A stretch of DNA of 64,000 bases, taken from Myxococcota bacterium. Lineage in GTDB: Bacteria > Myxococcota_A > UBA796. The position numbers and the translations under genes are program-made. Shown piece after piece: positions 8,236-16,539 of this stretch; the stretch's first letter is position 1; the number at the start of each line of letters is the position of its first letter. The stretch is taken from NCBI GenBank assembly GCA_029251165.1, contig JAQXDW010000027.1, positions 1-64,000 of the forward strand, in the 5' to 3' direction. Under the pieces are notes generated by a model. It did no database searches. It was not told the DNA's origin and saw nothing but the letters and a program-made list of their open reading frames with translations.

Positions 8236-9114
8236 ATGAAGTGGGATGACGTTCCGATCTTCCTGGCCATCACCCGCTCCGGGAGCCTGTCCGGCGCGGC
8301 GTCGGCGCTGTCGGTGACGCACTCCACGGTCTACCGGCGGCTGGCAGCCCTGGAGGACGCGCTTGGGTGCCGGCTGTTTACCCGGAGCAGGGGTCGCTAT
8401 CGCCTCTCTGCAGTGGGCGAGGAGGTGCTCGGACACGCCGAAGCTGCGGAGGCTGCGCTGCTGTCGATGGAGCGCTCGGTCCAGGCTGCCGCGACCCGCC
8501 CCTCCGGCAGCGTCACCCTGACCGCGCCCGAGCCGCTGCTGCCCTTGATCGCGCCGCACCTGGCGCCGTTTCGGACCGCTTACCCTGAGATCGCCCTGTC
8601 GGTTCGGTTCTCCGATCGGTTCTATGACCTGACCCGTGGAGAGGCCGACGTGGCGGTTCGACCGGTCCTGCGTCCGCCGGAGGGAGTGGTCGGTCGCCGG
8701 GTGGCAGGGGTGGCGTGGAGCAGCTACGGCCTCGCCGGAATGGATCCTGAGCAGTGCAGTCGAGTGCCGTGGGCGGACTATGGTGAGGAGCTGGCACGCT
8801 TGGAGGCGGCCCGCTGGCAAGCCGACCAGCCCGATGTCGGCCCGGTGATGCTGTCGGTCAACTCCGTCCCGGCGATGCAGGCGGTCATCGCGGAGGCTGG
8901 CTGCCGGGGGCTGCTGCCCTGCTTCGTGGGCGATCCCGATCCCCGGCTCCAGCGGCTATCTCCGCCGATTCCCGAGGCGGCCAGCGCCCTGTGGCTGCTG
9001 GTCCATCCTCAGCTGCGGCGCTCCCCGGCGATCCGGGCGCTGCTCGATCACCTGTGGGATGCCCTCCGCGATGAGGTCACGCTGCTCGAGGGGCGCGCTC
9101 AGGCCGTGGGGTAG
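8236..9114 (+). CDS. LysR family transcriptional regulator
   Basis: 292 aa. The start 'MKWDDVPIFLAITRSGSLSG' is the family N-terminus and leads straight into the winged helix-turn-helix ('GAASALSVTHSTVYRRLAALEDALGCRLFTR'); the longer form in the track would place the operator inside the gene. A weakly conserved effector-binding domain follows ('SGSVTLTAPEPLLPLIAPHL', 'GEADVAVRP'). It is divergent from pirin-hmgA-scoAB and is the obvious candidate regulator of that operon, with homogentisate or a related aromatic as possible ligand (inference). Confidence 0.92.
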   Translation: MKWDDVPIFLAITRSGSLSGAASALSVTHSTVYRRLAALEDALGCRLFTRSRGRYRLSAVGEEVLGHAEAAEAALLSMERSVQAAATRPSGSVTLTAPEPLLPLIAPHLAPFRTAYPEIALSVRFSDRFYDLTRGEADVAVRPVLRPPEGVVGRRVAGVAWSSYGLAGMDPEQCSRVPWADYGEELARLEAARWQADQPDVGPVMLSVNSVPAMQAVIAEAGCRGLLPCFVGDPDPRLQRLSPPIPEAASALWLLVHPQLRRSPAIRALLDHLWDALRDEVTLLEGRAQAVG

Positions 9115-9786
9115 TCGGTGTAGCCTTTCTCATCAGCGAGATCGGCCTCGGTGCGCACGGCGTCGTAGCCGCCGCTGAGGATGATCGTGCCGCCGGAACC
9201 GCTGCCGGATGGTGTCCACCACGCTCTGGGTGGGGGCTGGCGCGCCCATGGCGCTGTGATCGACGAGGTGAGCGTAGTCGGTGTCGAGCGCTCCAAGGGC
9301 TCCCGCGAGGTCCGCGCACTGCTCCTCGATGCCCTCGAACGGGATGAGGTCGTTGAACACGCCGTAGGGCGACAGGCGGATGCCGACCCGGCCGCTTCAG
9401 CGGTGGCGACGGGCGACCTCGATGACGAATCGGTTGTGGGCCTCGGCGCTGCCGCCCTGCGCGTCTGTGCGCAGGTTGAGGAGCTGATTGAGCAGGTCGC
9501 CGCTGGCGGCGTGCACCTCGATGCCGTCGAAGCCCGCCGTGATGGCGTTGCGGCTGGCGGTGACGTACTCCTCGATGGCCGGTCTCGAGGTCTGCGGCGG
9601 TCATCTCGCGGGGCATGGAGTGGGGCTGGGCGCGACGCCCTCGGTGACCAGAGGCCCGGCGTCTGCGCGCTGGGCGTAGTAGCGGGCCATCAGGTCATTG
9701 GGGATGTTGTCGATGGCCCGAGAGCGGGTCATCGGTGCCATCACGATCCGGTCGCGGAGGGGGGCGCTGAGGGTGGACTCAGGCAT
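9099..9786 (-). pseudogene. Decayed old yellow enzyme (NADH:flavin oxidoreductase, NemA-like)
   Basis: Pieces of an old yellow enzyme appear in order but in different frames. The N-terminus is 'RDRIVMAPMTRSRA...' with 'DLMARYYAQRADAG'. About 90 codons are missing before 'SMPREMTAADLE', which is followed by a frame change to 'AITAGFDGIEVHAASGDLL', an in-frame stop, then 'VGIRLSPYGVFNDL', another frame change to 'GTIILSGGYDAVRTEADLADE', a deletion of the FMN phosphate-binding end, and the terminal 'GYTDYPTA'. At least three frame disruptions plus two deletions make it non-functional; deletions of this size are not explained by sequencing error. Its 3' end overlaps the LysR 3' end by 16 bp. Confidence 0.85.
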
Positions 9787-9855
9787 CCCAAGGACGCAGA
9801 TCTCACCAGCCAGTCAGCAGCCTGAGACACACTGTTTTACCTCATCAACAGTCGC

Positions 9856-11316
9856 TCACTCCGGCGGAGATTCCGCGTCTTCTGCGGCTTCCTCGGGTGC
9901 CTCGTCCTCCAGGTACCCCAGGCTGCGGAGGGCGGCTTCTGTGGGGCCGGACATCTCGACGCTCCGATGGGCCGGTGAACTCGCGGTCCAGCCGTCGAGC
10001 AGAAACTCCAGGCGGGTCGCGAGCTCGGGGTTGGTCACCGGGGGCTGGCCGGGCGCCATGGCATAGAGGGCTGCGGCCTCTCCGGCGAGGGGATTCTTCA
10101 CCAGCATTCCGCCACCGAAGATGATCGAGCGCTCGAACGGCAGGTTGTTCCAGGCGCTCGTCGCTTCACCGGGAATGGGCTTGGTGGCCTCGGTGAAGAT
10201 TGGGGTCGGCGGGAGGTTCTGCCCGACCCACAGCGGGCCGAGGAATGTGCCGCGGCCGAGGGGGTCGGCGTCGGCTTCGAGCAGCTCAAGGAGGGTGGAG
10301 CCGACGTCCTGGAGTCGGACCGGACGCTCCACCACTGCTCCCCGAGTCAGGGCGAGGCTTCCGGTGCCGCGCAGAATGAGCGGCACCTGCACGTTCATCA
10401 GGTCGACATCGGGGCCGTGAGAGTACGGATAGCGCTCGTGCTCGTCGAGGCTCTCGCCGTGGTCGGAGAGCAGCACCACCAGGGCGTCGTCGGTGAGCCC
10501 ACGCTCGGAGAGTCCCTTGATGAGCACCCCGGTCTGCTGATCAACCCAGGCGACCTGTGCGAGGTACATCGCTCGAGCCGCCAGCACGTCATCGATCAGC
10601 ATCCGTCCGCTGCGTCTGGCCTCGGTGAGCGCGGCGATGCTCTGCATCGAGCCGTCGACGGCGCCGGAGTAGCCGGGCGGGAGAAACTGGCGGACCAGCT
10701 CGGGCGGGGCGGTGAACCAGGGCGTGTGCGGGTCGTAGTAGTGGACAAACAGGAACAGGTCAGCGTCGCGGTCGGTGCGGGCATCCACTGCCGCCAGCGC
10801 GCGCGCCGTGACATCCGAAGCGCTGCGCATGTACATGCCGCCCTCGGGCTGCGGACCGGGGTCGTCGTAGGTGGAGAACCCACGAGAGAGGCCCATCGCG
10901 GACTCCAGGGCGCTGGAGCCGACCACCGCGAGGGTCTGCCAGTCTCTGGCCTGGAGCTGCTCCGCCAGCAGCGGCACGTCGTCCGGGATCGGGTAGCCGT
11001 TGCGGACGACCCGGTGCCCGTACTGATCGAGGCCGGAGAAGAGGGTGGTGTGCGAGGAGAGCGTGGTCGGAGCGCTGGCGAAGGCCCACTGAAAACGAAC
11101 ACCTCCGGCGGCGAGCTGATCGGCGACCGGGGTGGCGGGGACTGGATGCAGGTGCGCGGGGACCTGCGCGCCCCAGTGGTTGGTGTCGCTGTAGCAGCTC
11201 AGGGCATCGGCGCGGGTGGTGTCCCAGGAGATCACCACCACGGTGCGTCGGGGCTGGGGCGGGGGCGGCGCGGGCTCGTCGCAGCCGGCGAAGATGGAGA
11301 AGAGCAGGGTCATCAT
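9856..11316 (-). CDS. Sulfatase-like lipoprotein (alkaline phosphatase superfamily, Thr at FGly position)
   Basis: 486 aa from 'MMTLLFSIFAGC', a short lipoprotein signal followed by a Pro-rich linker. Metal-site motifs are present: 'VVVISWDTTRADALSCY' at the N-terminus and 'VVLLSDHGESLDEH' later, with 'PHTPWFTAP' between. The site that is CxPxR in formylglycine sulfatases reads 'TLSSH', so Thr replaces the modified Cys. This points to the Thr/Ser branch of the superfamily (phospho- or sulfo-ester hydrolases or transferases) rather than a classical sulfatase. The substrate is unknown. A similar lipoprotein lies at 21410-22783. Confidence 0.85.
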   Translation of the reverse strand: MMTLLFSIFAGCDEPAPPPPQPRRTVVVISWDTTRADALSCYSDTNHWGAQVPAHLHPVPATPVADQLAAGGVRFQWAFASAPTTLSSHTTLFSGLDQYGHRVVRNGYPIPDDVPLLAEQLQARDWQTLAVVGSSALESAMGLSRGFSTYDDPGPQPEGGMYMRSASDVTARALAAVDARTDRDADLFLFVHYYDPHTPWFTAPPELVRQFLPPGYSGAVDGSMQSIAALTEARRSGRMLIDDVLAARAMYLAQVAWVDQQTGVLIKGLSERGLTDDALVVLLSDHGESLDEHERYPYSHGPDVDLMNVQVPLILRGTGSLALTRGAVVERPVRLQDVGSTLLELLEADADPLGRGTFLGPLWVGQNLPPTPIFTEATKPIPGEATSAWNNLPFERSIIFGGGMLVKNPLAGEAAALYAMAPGQPPVTNPELATRLEFLLDGWTASSPAHRSVEMSGPTEAALRSLGYLEDEAPEEAAEDAESPPE

Positions 11317-11537
11317 GGCTGGGGCAGCATACCCCGCGACCTCCTCGGCAGCCGATGTCCGTGCTGTGAATCTGTCGCATCGCGGGGGGCGCCAATCCGC
11401 ACAGCCCAGCTCCTTCCGCACCCCATGTGCCGACCGGTTCTTTCGAGCCGCCCGCCGCAGCCTGGACTGTCCAGTGGCGTCCTCTTGTCGTCCTTCAGGG
11501 AAGCGAGCCTCCGGCGCAGACTCCCGACTGATGCCGC

Positions 11538-12014
11538 TCAGCCGGGGCCTTCCAGGAGCACCTCCAGCAGTCCCTCGCAGGCCCGCTGGCAGATGTCGAG
11601 CACATCCTCGAAGCCGTGCTCGCCGCCGTAGTACGGGTCCGGGACGCTGGCACCGGGCGGGCTGTCTGGATCAAAGTCGCGCATCCTGTGGAGTCGGCGT
11701 CTGGCGGCATCGGTGGTGGCCATCCGGGAGAGGACGGCGTGGTTGTTGTCGTCCATGGCGATGACGAGGTCAAACCGCTCGAAGTCTGCGGCGGTAAAGG
11801 CTCGTGCTGCGCCGGTCAGTCGGATTCCGCGCTGCGCAGCCGCTGCGGTCGAGCGGGTGTCTGGAGGCTTGCCGACGTGCCAGGCTGCGGTGCCCGCGCT
11901 GTCGATCGCGAATTGTCCTGTCCGCCCGTGCTGCGCAACGAGGTGTCGGAAGATGCCCTCGGCGGTCGGAGAACGGCAGATGTTGCCGAGGCAGACAAAG
12001 CAGATTCGGGTCAT
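11538..12014 (-). CDS. Low molecular weight protein-tyrosine phosphatase
   Basis: 158 aa, full length for the family. The N-terminal P-loop 'CLGNICRSP' carries the catalytic Cys and Arg, and 'DPYYGG' near the C-terminus carries the general-acid Asp, so it should be active. It removes phosphate from tyrosine, and in many bacteria partners a tyrosine kinase in polysaccharide export; no such kinase is in this window. It stands alone and is divergent from the COA1/TPR gene. Confidence 0.95.
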   Translation of the reverse strand: MTRICFVCLGNICRSPTAEGIFRHLVAQHGRTGQFAIDSAGTAAWHVGKPPDTRSTAAAAQRGIRLTGAARAFTAADFERFDLVIAMDDNNHAVLSRMATTDAARRRLHRMRDFDPDSPPGASVPDPYYGGEHGFEDVLDICQRACEGLLEVLLEGPG

Positions 12015-12105
12015 GTTCCAACGCTCCAGCGCGCGTACTGTTGATTGGTCAAAAGGATGCTACCACCCTCACTGAGTCGGCCAATTCTTCTATGCTTCGA
12101 GTGAC

Positions 12106-12906
12106 ATGAACCATCGCCCTGCTGCCGTGATCGTCGTGATTTCTCTGCTGTGTGCTGTGGCCGTCATGGTCCGCAACACCTGGGTTGAGAGCACCGGTGC
12201 GTATGCCGTGGTGATGGAGCGGGTGGCCTCAGACCCGGACATCGGCACGCTCCTGGGCCGTCCAATCCGGCGCGGTTTCTGGGTTCGGACCGAGCGCGCT
12301 GACAGCCTCACCCTCCACGTCCCGCTGCGGGGGAACAAGGCGCGCGGCACGCTCTCTCTGGTCTCGGATGTCGACGGCCTGAGCATCGAGTCGATGGTCC
12401 TCACCTCCGATGAGCAGGCGCTCGATCTCTTCGAGCGCGATGCCGTGATGCACCAGCGCCGCTCTGGGCGTGCGGCCTGGGTCCGGGGGGCGACCTTCAT
12501 CGAGCAGGGCCGACACGCAGAGGCGATCGTCGCGCTCTCTCAGGCCATTGAAATGGTGGACACCATGGCGCAGGCCTGGCTCCTTCGAGGGAAGGCGCGG
12601 CTGGTGCTGGGTTCGCTAGCGCTGGCGGAGGCTGACCTCCTCAAGGCCACGCGGCTCGACCCGTCCGAGCCCGAGCCGTACTTCCTGCTCGGCGCCCTCT
12701 ACACGCAGCGCGGCCAGTATGCCGAGTGCGTGACGGTGTACACGACGGTGCTGGGGCTGGACTCGGAGAACGGAGAGGCCTGGTATCGGCGGGCGGTCTG
12801 CTACGACAAGCTGCGGGATCACCGGCGGGCGCTGGCCGGGGCCCGAGAGGCGTGCAGCATGGAGGTCGCGGAGGGGTGCCAGCTGGAGGCTCGGCTGAGG
12901 CGGTGA
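12106..12906 (+). CDS. COA1-like and TPR repeat membrane protein
   Basis: 266 aa. A signal anchor ('AAVIVVISLLCAVAVMV') is followed by a region (~30-100) resembling the cytochrome oxidase assembly factor Coa1 domain: 'LLGRPIRRGFWV' and 'LHVPLRGNKARGTLSLVSDVDG'. Three tetratricopeptide repeats follow (~120-255), e.g. 'GATFIEQGRHAEAIVALSQAIEM' and 'YFLLGALYTQRGQYAECVTVYTTVLGL'. The Coa1 match is by pattern only. It is probably an inner-membrane protein with the repeats outside; no oxidase gene lies nearby. Confidence 0.75.
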   Translation: MNHRPAAVIVVISLLCAVAVMVRNTWVESTGAYAVVMERVASDPDIGTLLGRPIRRGFWVRTERADSLTLHVPLRGNKARGTLSLVSDVDGLSIESMVLTSDEQALDLFERDAVMHQRRSGRAAWVRGATFIEQGRHAEAIVALSQAIEMVDTMAQAWLLRGKARLVLGSLALAEADLLKATRLDPSEPEPYFLLGALYTQRGQYAECVTVYTTVLGLDSENGEAWYRRAVCYDKLRDHRRALAGAREACSMEVAEGCQLEARLRR

Positions 12907-12913
12907 GCGGCTC

Positions 12914-14185
12914 CTAAAACAGCTCGTCGCCGATCCGGACGTTGCCGAACCACGTCCCCAGCGGACTGTGGATCTCCCAGACGACGGCTCCGCTCTCTGT
13001 GATCTCCCGGATGATCCCCTTGCCGCCGAGGTTGACCAGCACGTTGCCGTTCTCCAGACGGCGCGCCTGGCCGAGCATCGTCAGCCCGGACTCATCGGAG
13101 GCCTCTGACCAGATCTCCGACAGGCGCTCTTCCTCGGCGTCGAGGGCGTACTCGATGGCGACTGGAGCGACGTGATCGGTGTAGCTCATCATCATCAGGG
13201 TGCCGTCGGCCGTCCAGTGGGGATCGTGCTGGAAGGAGAACGGGGTGTGGCCCTTGGTGACCCAGTCGGAGTCGATGCGCTGCAGCGGAGCGCCTGTGGT
13301 GCGATCGATCTCGTAGATGGCGTCGACGTGGCCCAGCGAGAGGAGGTAGGCATCGCGCTCGGCGGAGTAGTGGACGCCGTTGGCATGGGTCCAGTCGAAG
13401 CCTTGCTCGTAGAACGCCGCGCTCCATTGGTCGTGGCGCTCGGGGTTCTCGTAGTCCCAGACTGTGAACAGCTCTCGGGTGGTGCCGTCAGGAGCGGACT
13501 CCATCAGGCGGTCACCGACGATGGTGATCGTCTCGTCACGCCGCTCGTCGTACCAGTCTCGGATGTCCACCGCCGGCCAGGCAATCGCGCCATCCGGGGT
13601 GGGCTCAAAGACGTGGTGAGCCCCCTCGGTGCGGAGGCTGGCGGTCTGGTTTCCGGCGAGATCCTGCCAGCGGATCTCTCCGGCATCCGTGGTGAATTCC
13701 GACTCGAAGACGTTGTGGAGGATGCTGCCATCTTGGATGTGAAGGTCGACCGCGATCAGGCCCTCCTCGACCTCGTGGTGCCACAGCCAGCGCCCCTCCC
13801 GGTCGATCGCGAACAGCAGCGAGGTTGCGCCGATGAGGGTGCCGACGAGCACGGTGTCCGGATCGAGGCGCGTGCGGTCGTTCTCGGTGATGGTGAGCTG
13901 CGGGAGACCGGACGGCAGGTTCCAGGTCATCGCGGCATCCTCGCAGACCAGCAGCCCGTCGGAGTCGAGCACCCGATAGGCGACCTCGGACAGCGGCGGC
14001 AGGCCAGTGAGGAGGGCAGCGCCGTCGGTGATTCCCGTGACCTGGCTGCGGCCGGCTGCGGTGTAGGACACCGTCTCACCGGAGACGCCGGAGAGGCTCA
14101 AGATGTGGGGCGATGCCTCATGAAGGATCTTGCCGCATGGGGCCTGACAGGCACTGAGGAGCGCGATGGCGGGCAGGAGTCGCAC
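12914..14185 (-). CDS. Arylsulfotransferase-like (ASST) lipoprotein, copy 1
   Basis: 423 aa from a GTG start giving 'MRLLPAIALLSAC', a short lipoprotein signal. The body is a beta-propeller of the arylsulfate sulfotransferase type: 'LVGTLIGATSLLFAIDREGRWLWHH', 'GAHHVFEPTPDG', 'DWTHANGVHY', 'FSFQHDPHW' and 'GQARRLENGNVLVNLGGKG'. The active-site His in the QH segment and the H-x-N pair are kept, but the conserved Arg of the 'SSR' segment is Gly here ('LSLGHVDA'). So it may bind rather than transfer sulfate. It is 14 bp after pbpC and probably cotranscribed with it; a paralogue lies at 28534-29790. Confidence 0.8.
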   Translation of the reverse strand: MRLLPAIALLSACQAPCGKILHEASPHILSLSGVSGETVSYTAAGRSQVTGITDGAALLTGLPPLSEVAYRVLDSDGLLVCEDAAMTWNLPSGLPQLTITENDRTRLDPDTVLVGTLIGATSLLFAIDREGRWLWHHEVEEGLIAVDLHIQDGSILHNVFESEFTTDAGEIRWQDLAGNQTASLRTEGAHHVFEPTPDGAIAWPAVDIRDWYDERRDETITIVGDRLMESAPDGTTRELFTVWDYENPERHDQWSAAFYEQGFDWTHANGVHYSAERDAYLLSLGHVDAIYEIDRTTGAPLQRIDSDWVTKGHTPFSFQHDPHWTADGTLMMMSYTDHVAPVAIEYALDAEEERLSEIWSEASDESGLTMLGQARRLENGNVLVNLGGKGIIREITESGAVVWEIHSPLGTWFGNVRIGDELF

Positions 14186-14199
14186 ACCAGCATCATAGC

Positions 14200-16539
14200 C
14201 TACTGGAGCGTGATCTCCACGACTGCAGAGGCGGCTTCGGTGTGGGGAACCGTTGCCTGGAAGCGATGGGCACCCTCCGCCAGCGGCCAGCGGACGGTGT
14301 AGGGGTGACCGACCGTGGCGAACGGTGTGCCGTCGACCAGCCACAGCACCGTCTCCACCGGCGGATCGACTGCGACCTGGAGCGCGAGGGTCGCGCGACC
14401 ACGCGGGGCTTCTGGATCACGGACCAGGCGAGCTCCGTGGACGGGAGCGCGGATCGAGAGCTGGGGGAGGGGAGCCTCGCCAGGAAGGGTGCTGGCGGAC
14501 GCAGGGGGACGGCGGAGTCCCTGGCGGGCACCCCAGTCGGCATATCGAGCGGGCAGGTCTGCGAAGACTTCCTCGACGATGTAGCGGCGCGGTGTCGCTG
14601 CGGTGGCGAGGTCACCGGTGCGGGTGTCGAGCTGGAGACGGCGGTGGACCGGACAGGGATCGAGGGGAGCAGTGCCGGGCGGGAAGTGCTCGGTGAAGAC
14701 GGTGTCGCAGCGGGGTGATGCTGCGGCCCCGGAGAGGGCGCAGATCGGCGCGGCTTCGTAGCCCTCGGGCGGCGGGAAGGTGTGGTCCGAGAGGCCATCG
14801 AGTCGGTCGGCGTGGAGGTGGTTCATCACCGTCTGGGTGAGGTTGGCGGCCACCCGGTAGCCGGAGAGGCCGGCCATCTCGCGGTAGTCGGGATGCCCGA
14901 TCCACACCGCGACCAGCCACGCCTCTGACCAGGCGATGGTCAGGGCGTCCCGGTAGCCGCTTGAGGTGCCGGTCTTCACCGCGACCGGGAAGACGAACTC
15001 GGTGAACCCCATCCGGGGAAACGACGGGAGGCGGGCGAGGGGGTCGGAGAGGATGCGGGTGACGGTTCGGGCGGAGGCTGCCGAGAAGACCCGCTGCGGT
15101 GGGGGAGGCGTCTCCCCCTCCAGCCAGCGCAGGGTGTGCAGCCGTCCTCCGTCGACCAGCGCGGTCGCGGCAGTGGTCAGCGCCTCCAGGGTCACCGGGA
15201 AGCCGCCGATCGCCATCGAGAGTCCCCAGTGGTCTGCCGGATGCTCATCGTTGTGCAGGCCGAGCTGGCGGAGGAAGTCGTAGCCGGCGTCGAGTCCGAT
15301 GCGCTGAAGAAGATGGACCGCCGGGATGTTTCGGGAGCCGGCCAGGGCCTGTCGGGGCAGCAGCGGGCCGAGGTAGCGGTGGTCGGCGTTGTCCAGCCCC
15401 TCTGGACCTCGCTGGAGGTCTTCGAGGACCGTGGCGGGGGTGATGTCTCCGCGATCCAGCGCCAGGGCGTAGAGGAACGGCTTGATGGTGCTCCCCGGAT
15501 AGCGGGGGGTGGTGGTGTAGTCGATGGCACCAGCCCAGGCGTCGTCGTGCCAGTCCGCCGAGCCGACCGCTGCCCGGACCGCGAAGCCCTCGCCGGGTTC
15601 CTGCGGTACGGAGACGACCATCACCGCCCCGTTGCCGGCGCCTTTCTTCCGCCACTCCAGCAGACCCGCCCGCAGGCTCTCCTGGACCTCGCGCTGGAGG
15701 TCGAGGTCGAGGGTCGCGCGGGCCATGGTCGGCAGGGTGTCGGCGCTGGCCTCGATGCGAAGGATGGTGTGCATCGCGGCGGCTGGCCGGGCCGCTGGAC
15801 GCGGTGCGGGAATGTTGGCGAGGTCGGAGCAGGCCTGATCGTGCTCGGTGCGTGAGAGGAGGCCGTCGTCGCGGAGCTGATCGAGGATCCGTCTGGCGCG
15901 CGTCTTGGCGCGGGCAGCTCCGGAGGCAGTGTAGGGGCTGGTGTGGCTGGGGGACTGCGGGATCGCGGCGAGGAAGGCGATCTCGGCCCAGGAGAGGTCC
16001 GCGATTGGCTTGTCGAGGTACCGTCGAGCGGCGTACTGGATGCCCCGGATGCGGTTGCCGTACGGGACGATGCGCAGGTAGTGGCGCAGGACTGCTTGCC
16101 GACCGTGTCGGGCCGTCAGCAGGAGCGCGGTGGTGGCCTCGATGAGCTTGCGGCTCCAGGTCCGGTCGCCGGGACTCTGCATGCGCGCGACCTGCATCGC
16201 GACCGTAGAGGCCCCCGAGATGCGACGGCCGCTGCGGAGGTTGTCCCGCAGCGCGCGCGCTATCGCGAGGGGGTCGACGCCGGGGTGGCTGGAGAACCGC
16301 CGATCCTCGATCGCCAATACGGCCGCAGCAATTCGCCAGGGCGTCTCGCCCTCGATCGGCCAGTAGCCCAGCGGGGCGTCCTGCGCGGTGCCGAGCTGGG
16401 CGAGGTGGCGTCCGTGGGTGTCCGCCAGCAGCGGAGTGGAGGGCGGGGCCTGGAGGTCGCTGCGGGGCAGGGCGATGAGCACCGGCAGCAGGAGCACGCA
16501 GAGCAGCGCAAGGGCGAGCCGCTTAGTCCAGCGCCGCAT
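14200..16539 (-). CDS. pbpC: Penicillin-binding protein 1C (glycosyltransferase/transpeptidase)
   Basis: 779 aa from 'MRRWTKRLALALLCVLLL', which supplies the membrane anchor; it overlaps the helicase stop by 17 bp. The GT51 domain has 'IEDRRFSSHPGVDPLAIARA' with the catalytic Glu and 'ISGASTVAMQVAR'. The transpeptidase has 'GSTIKPFLY' (SxxK), 'SRN' and 'VKTGTSSGYRDA' (KTG). The C-terminal domain with 'CPVH' and a beta-sandwich is the PBP1C-specific end. It polymerises and may cross-link peptidoglycan. In enterobacteria pbpC sits beside an alpha-2-macroglobulin gene; here the A2M gene is about 19 kb away. Confidence 0.95.
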   Translation of the reverse strand: MRRWTKRLALALLCVLLLPVLIALPRSDLQAPPSTPLLADTHGRHLAQLGTAQDAPLGYWPIEGETPWRIAAAVLAIEDRRFSSHPGVDPLAIARALRDNLRSGRRISGASTVAMQVARMQSPGDRTWSRKLIEATTALLLTARHGRQAVLRHYLRIVPYGNRIRGIQYAARRYLDKPIADLSWAEIAFLAAIPQSPSHTSPYTASGAARAKTRARRILDQLRDDGLLSRTEHDQACSDLANIPAPRPAARPAAAMHTILRIEASADTLPTMARATLDLDLQREVQESLRAGLLEWRKKGAGNGAVMVVSVPQEPGEGFAVRAAVGSADWHDDAWAGAIDYTTTPRYPGSTIKPFLYALALDRGDITPATVLEDLQRGPEGLDNADHRYLGPLLPRQALAGSRNIPAVHLLQRIGLDAGYDFLRQLGLHNDEHPADHWGLSMAIGGFPVTLEALTTAATALVDGGRLHTLRWLEGETPPPPQRVFSAASARTVTRILSDPLARLPSFPRMGFTEFVFPVAVKTGTSSGYRDALTIAWSEAWLVAVWIGHPDYREMAGLSGYRVAANLTQTVMNHLHADRLDGLSDHTFPPPEGYEAAPICALSGAAASPRCDTVFTEHFPPGTAPLDPCPVHRRLQLDTRTGDLATAATPRRYIVEEVFADLPARYADWGARQGLRRPPASASTLPGEAPLPQLSIRAPVHGARLVRDPEAPRGRATLALQVAVDPPVETVLWLVDGTPFATVGHPYTVRWPLAEGAHRFQATVPHTEAASAVVEITLQ

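Noticed and set aside
9077-9616. 179-aa minus-strand ORF
   Set aside because: Arg/Pro-rich out-of-frame reading through the decayed old yellow enzyme gene.
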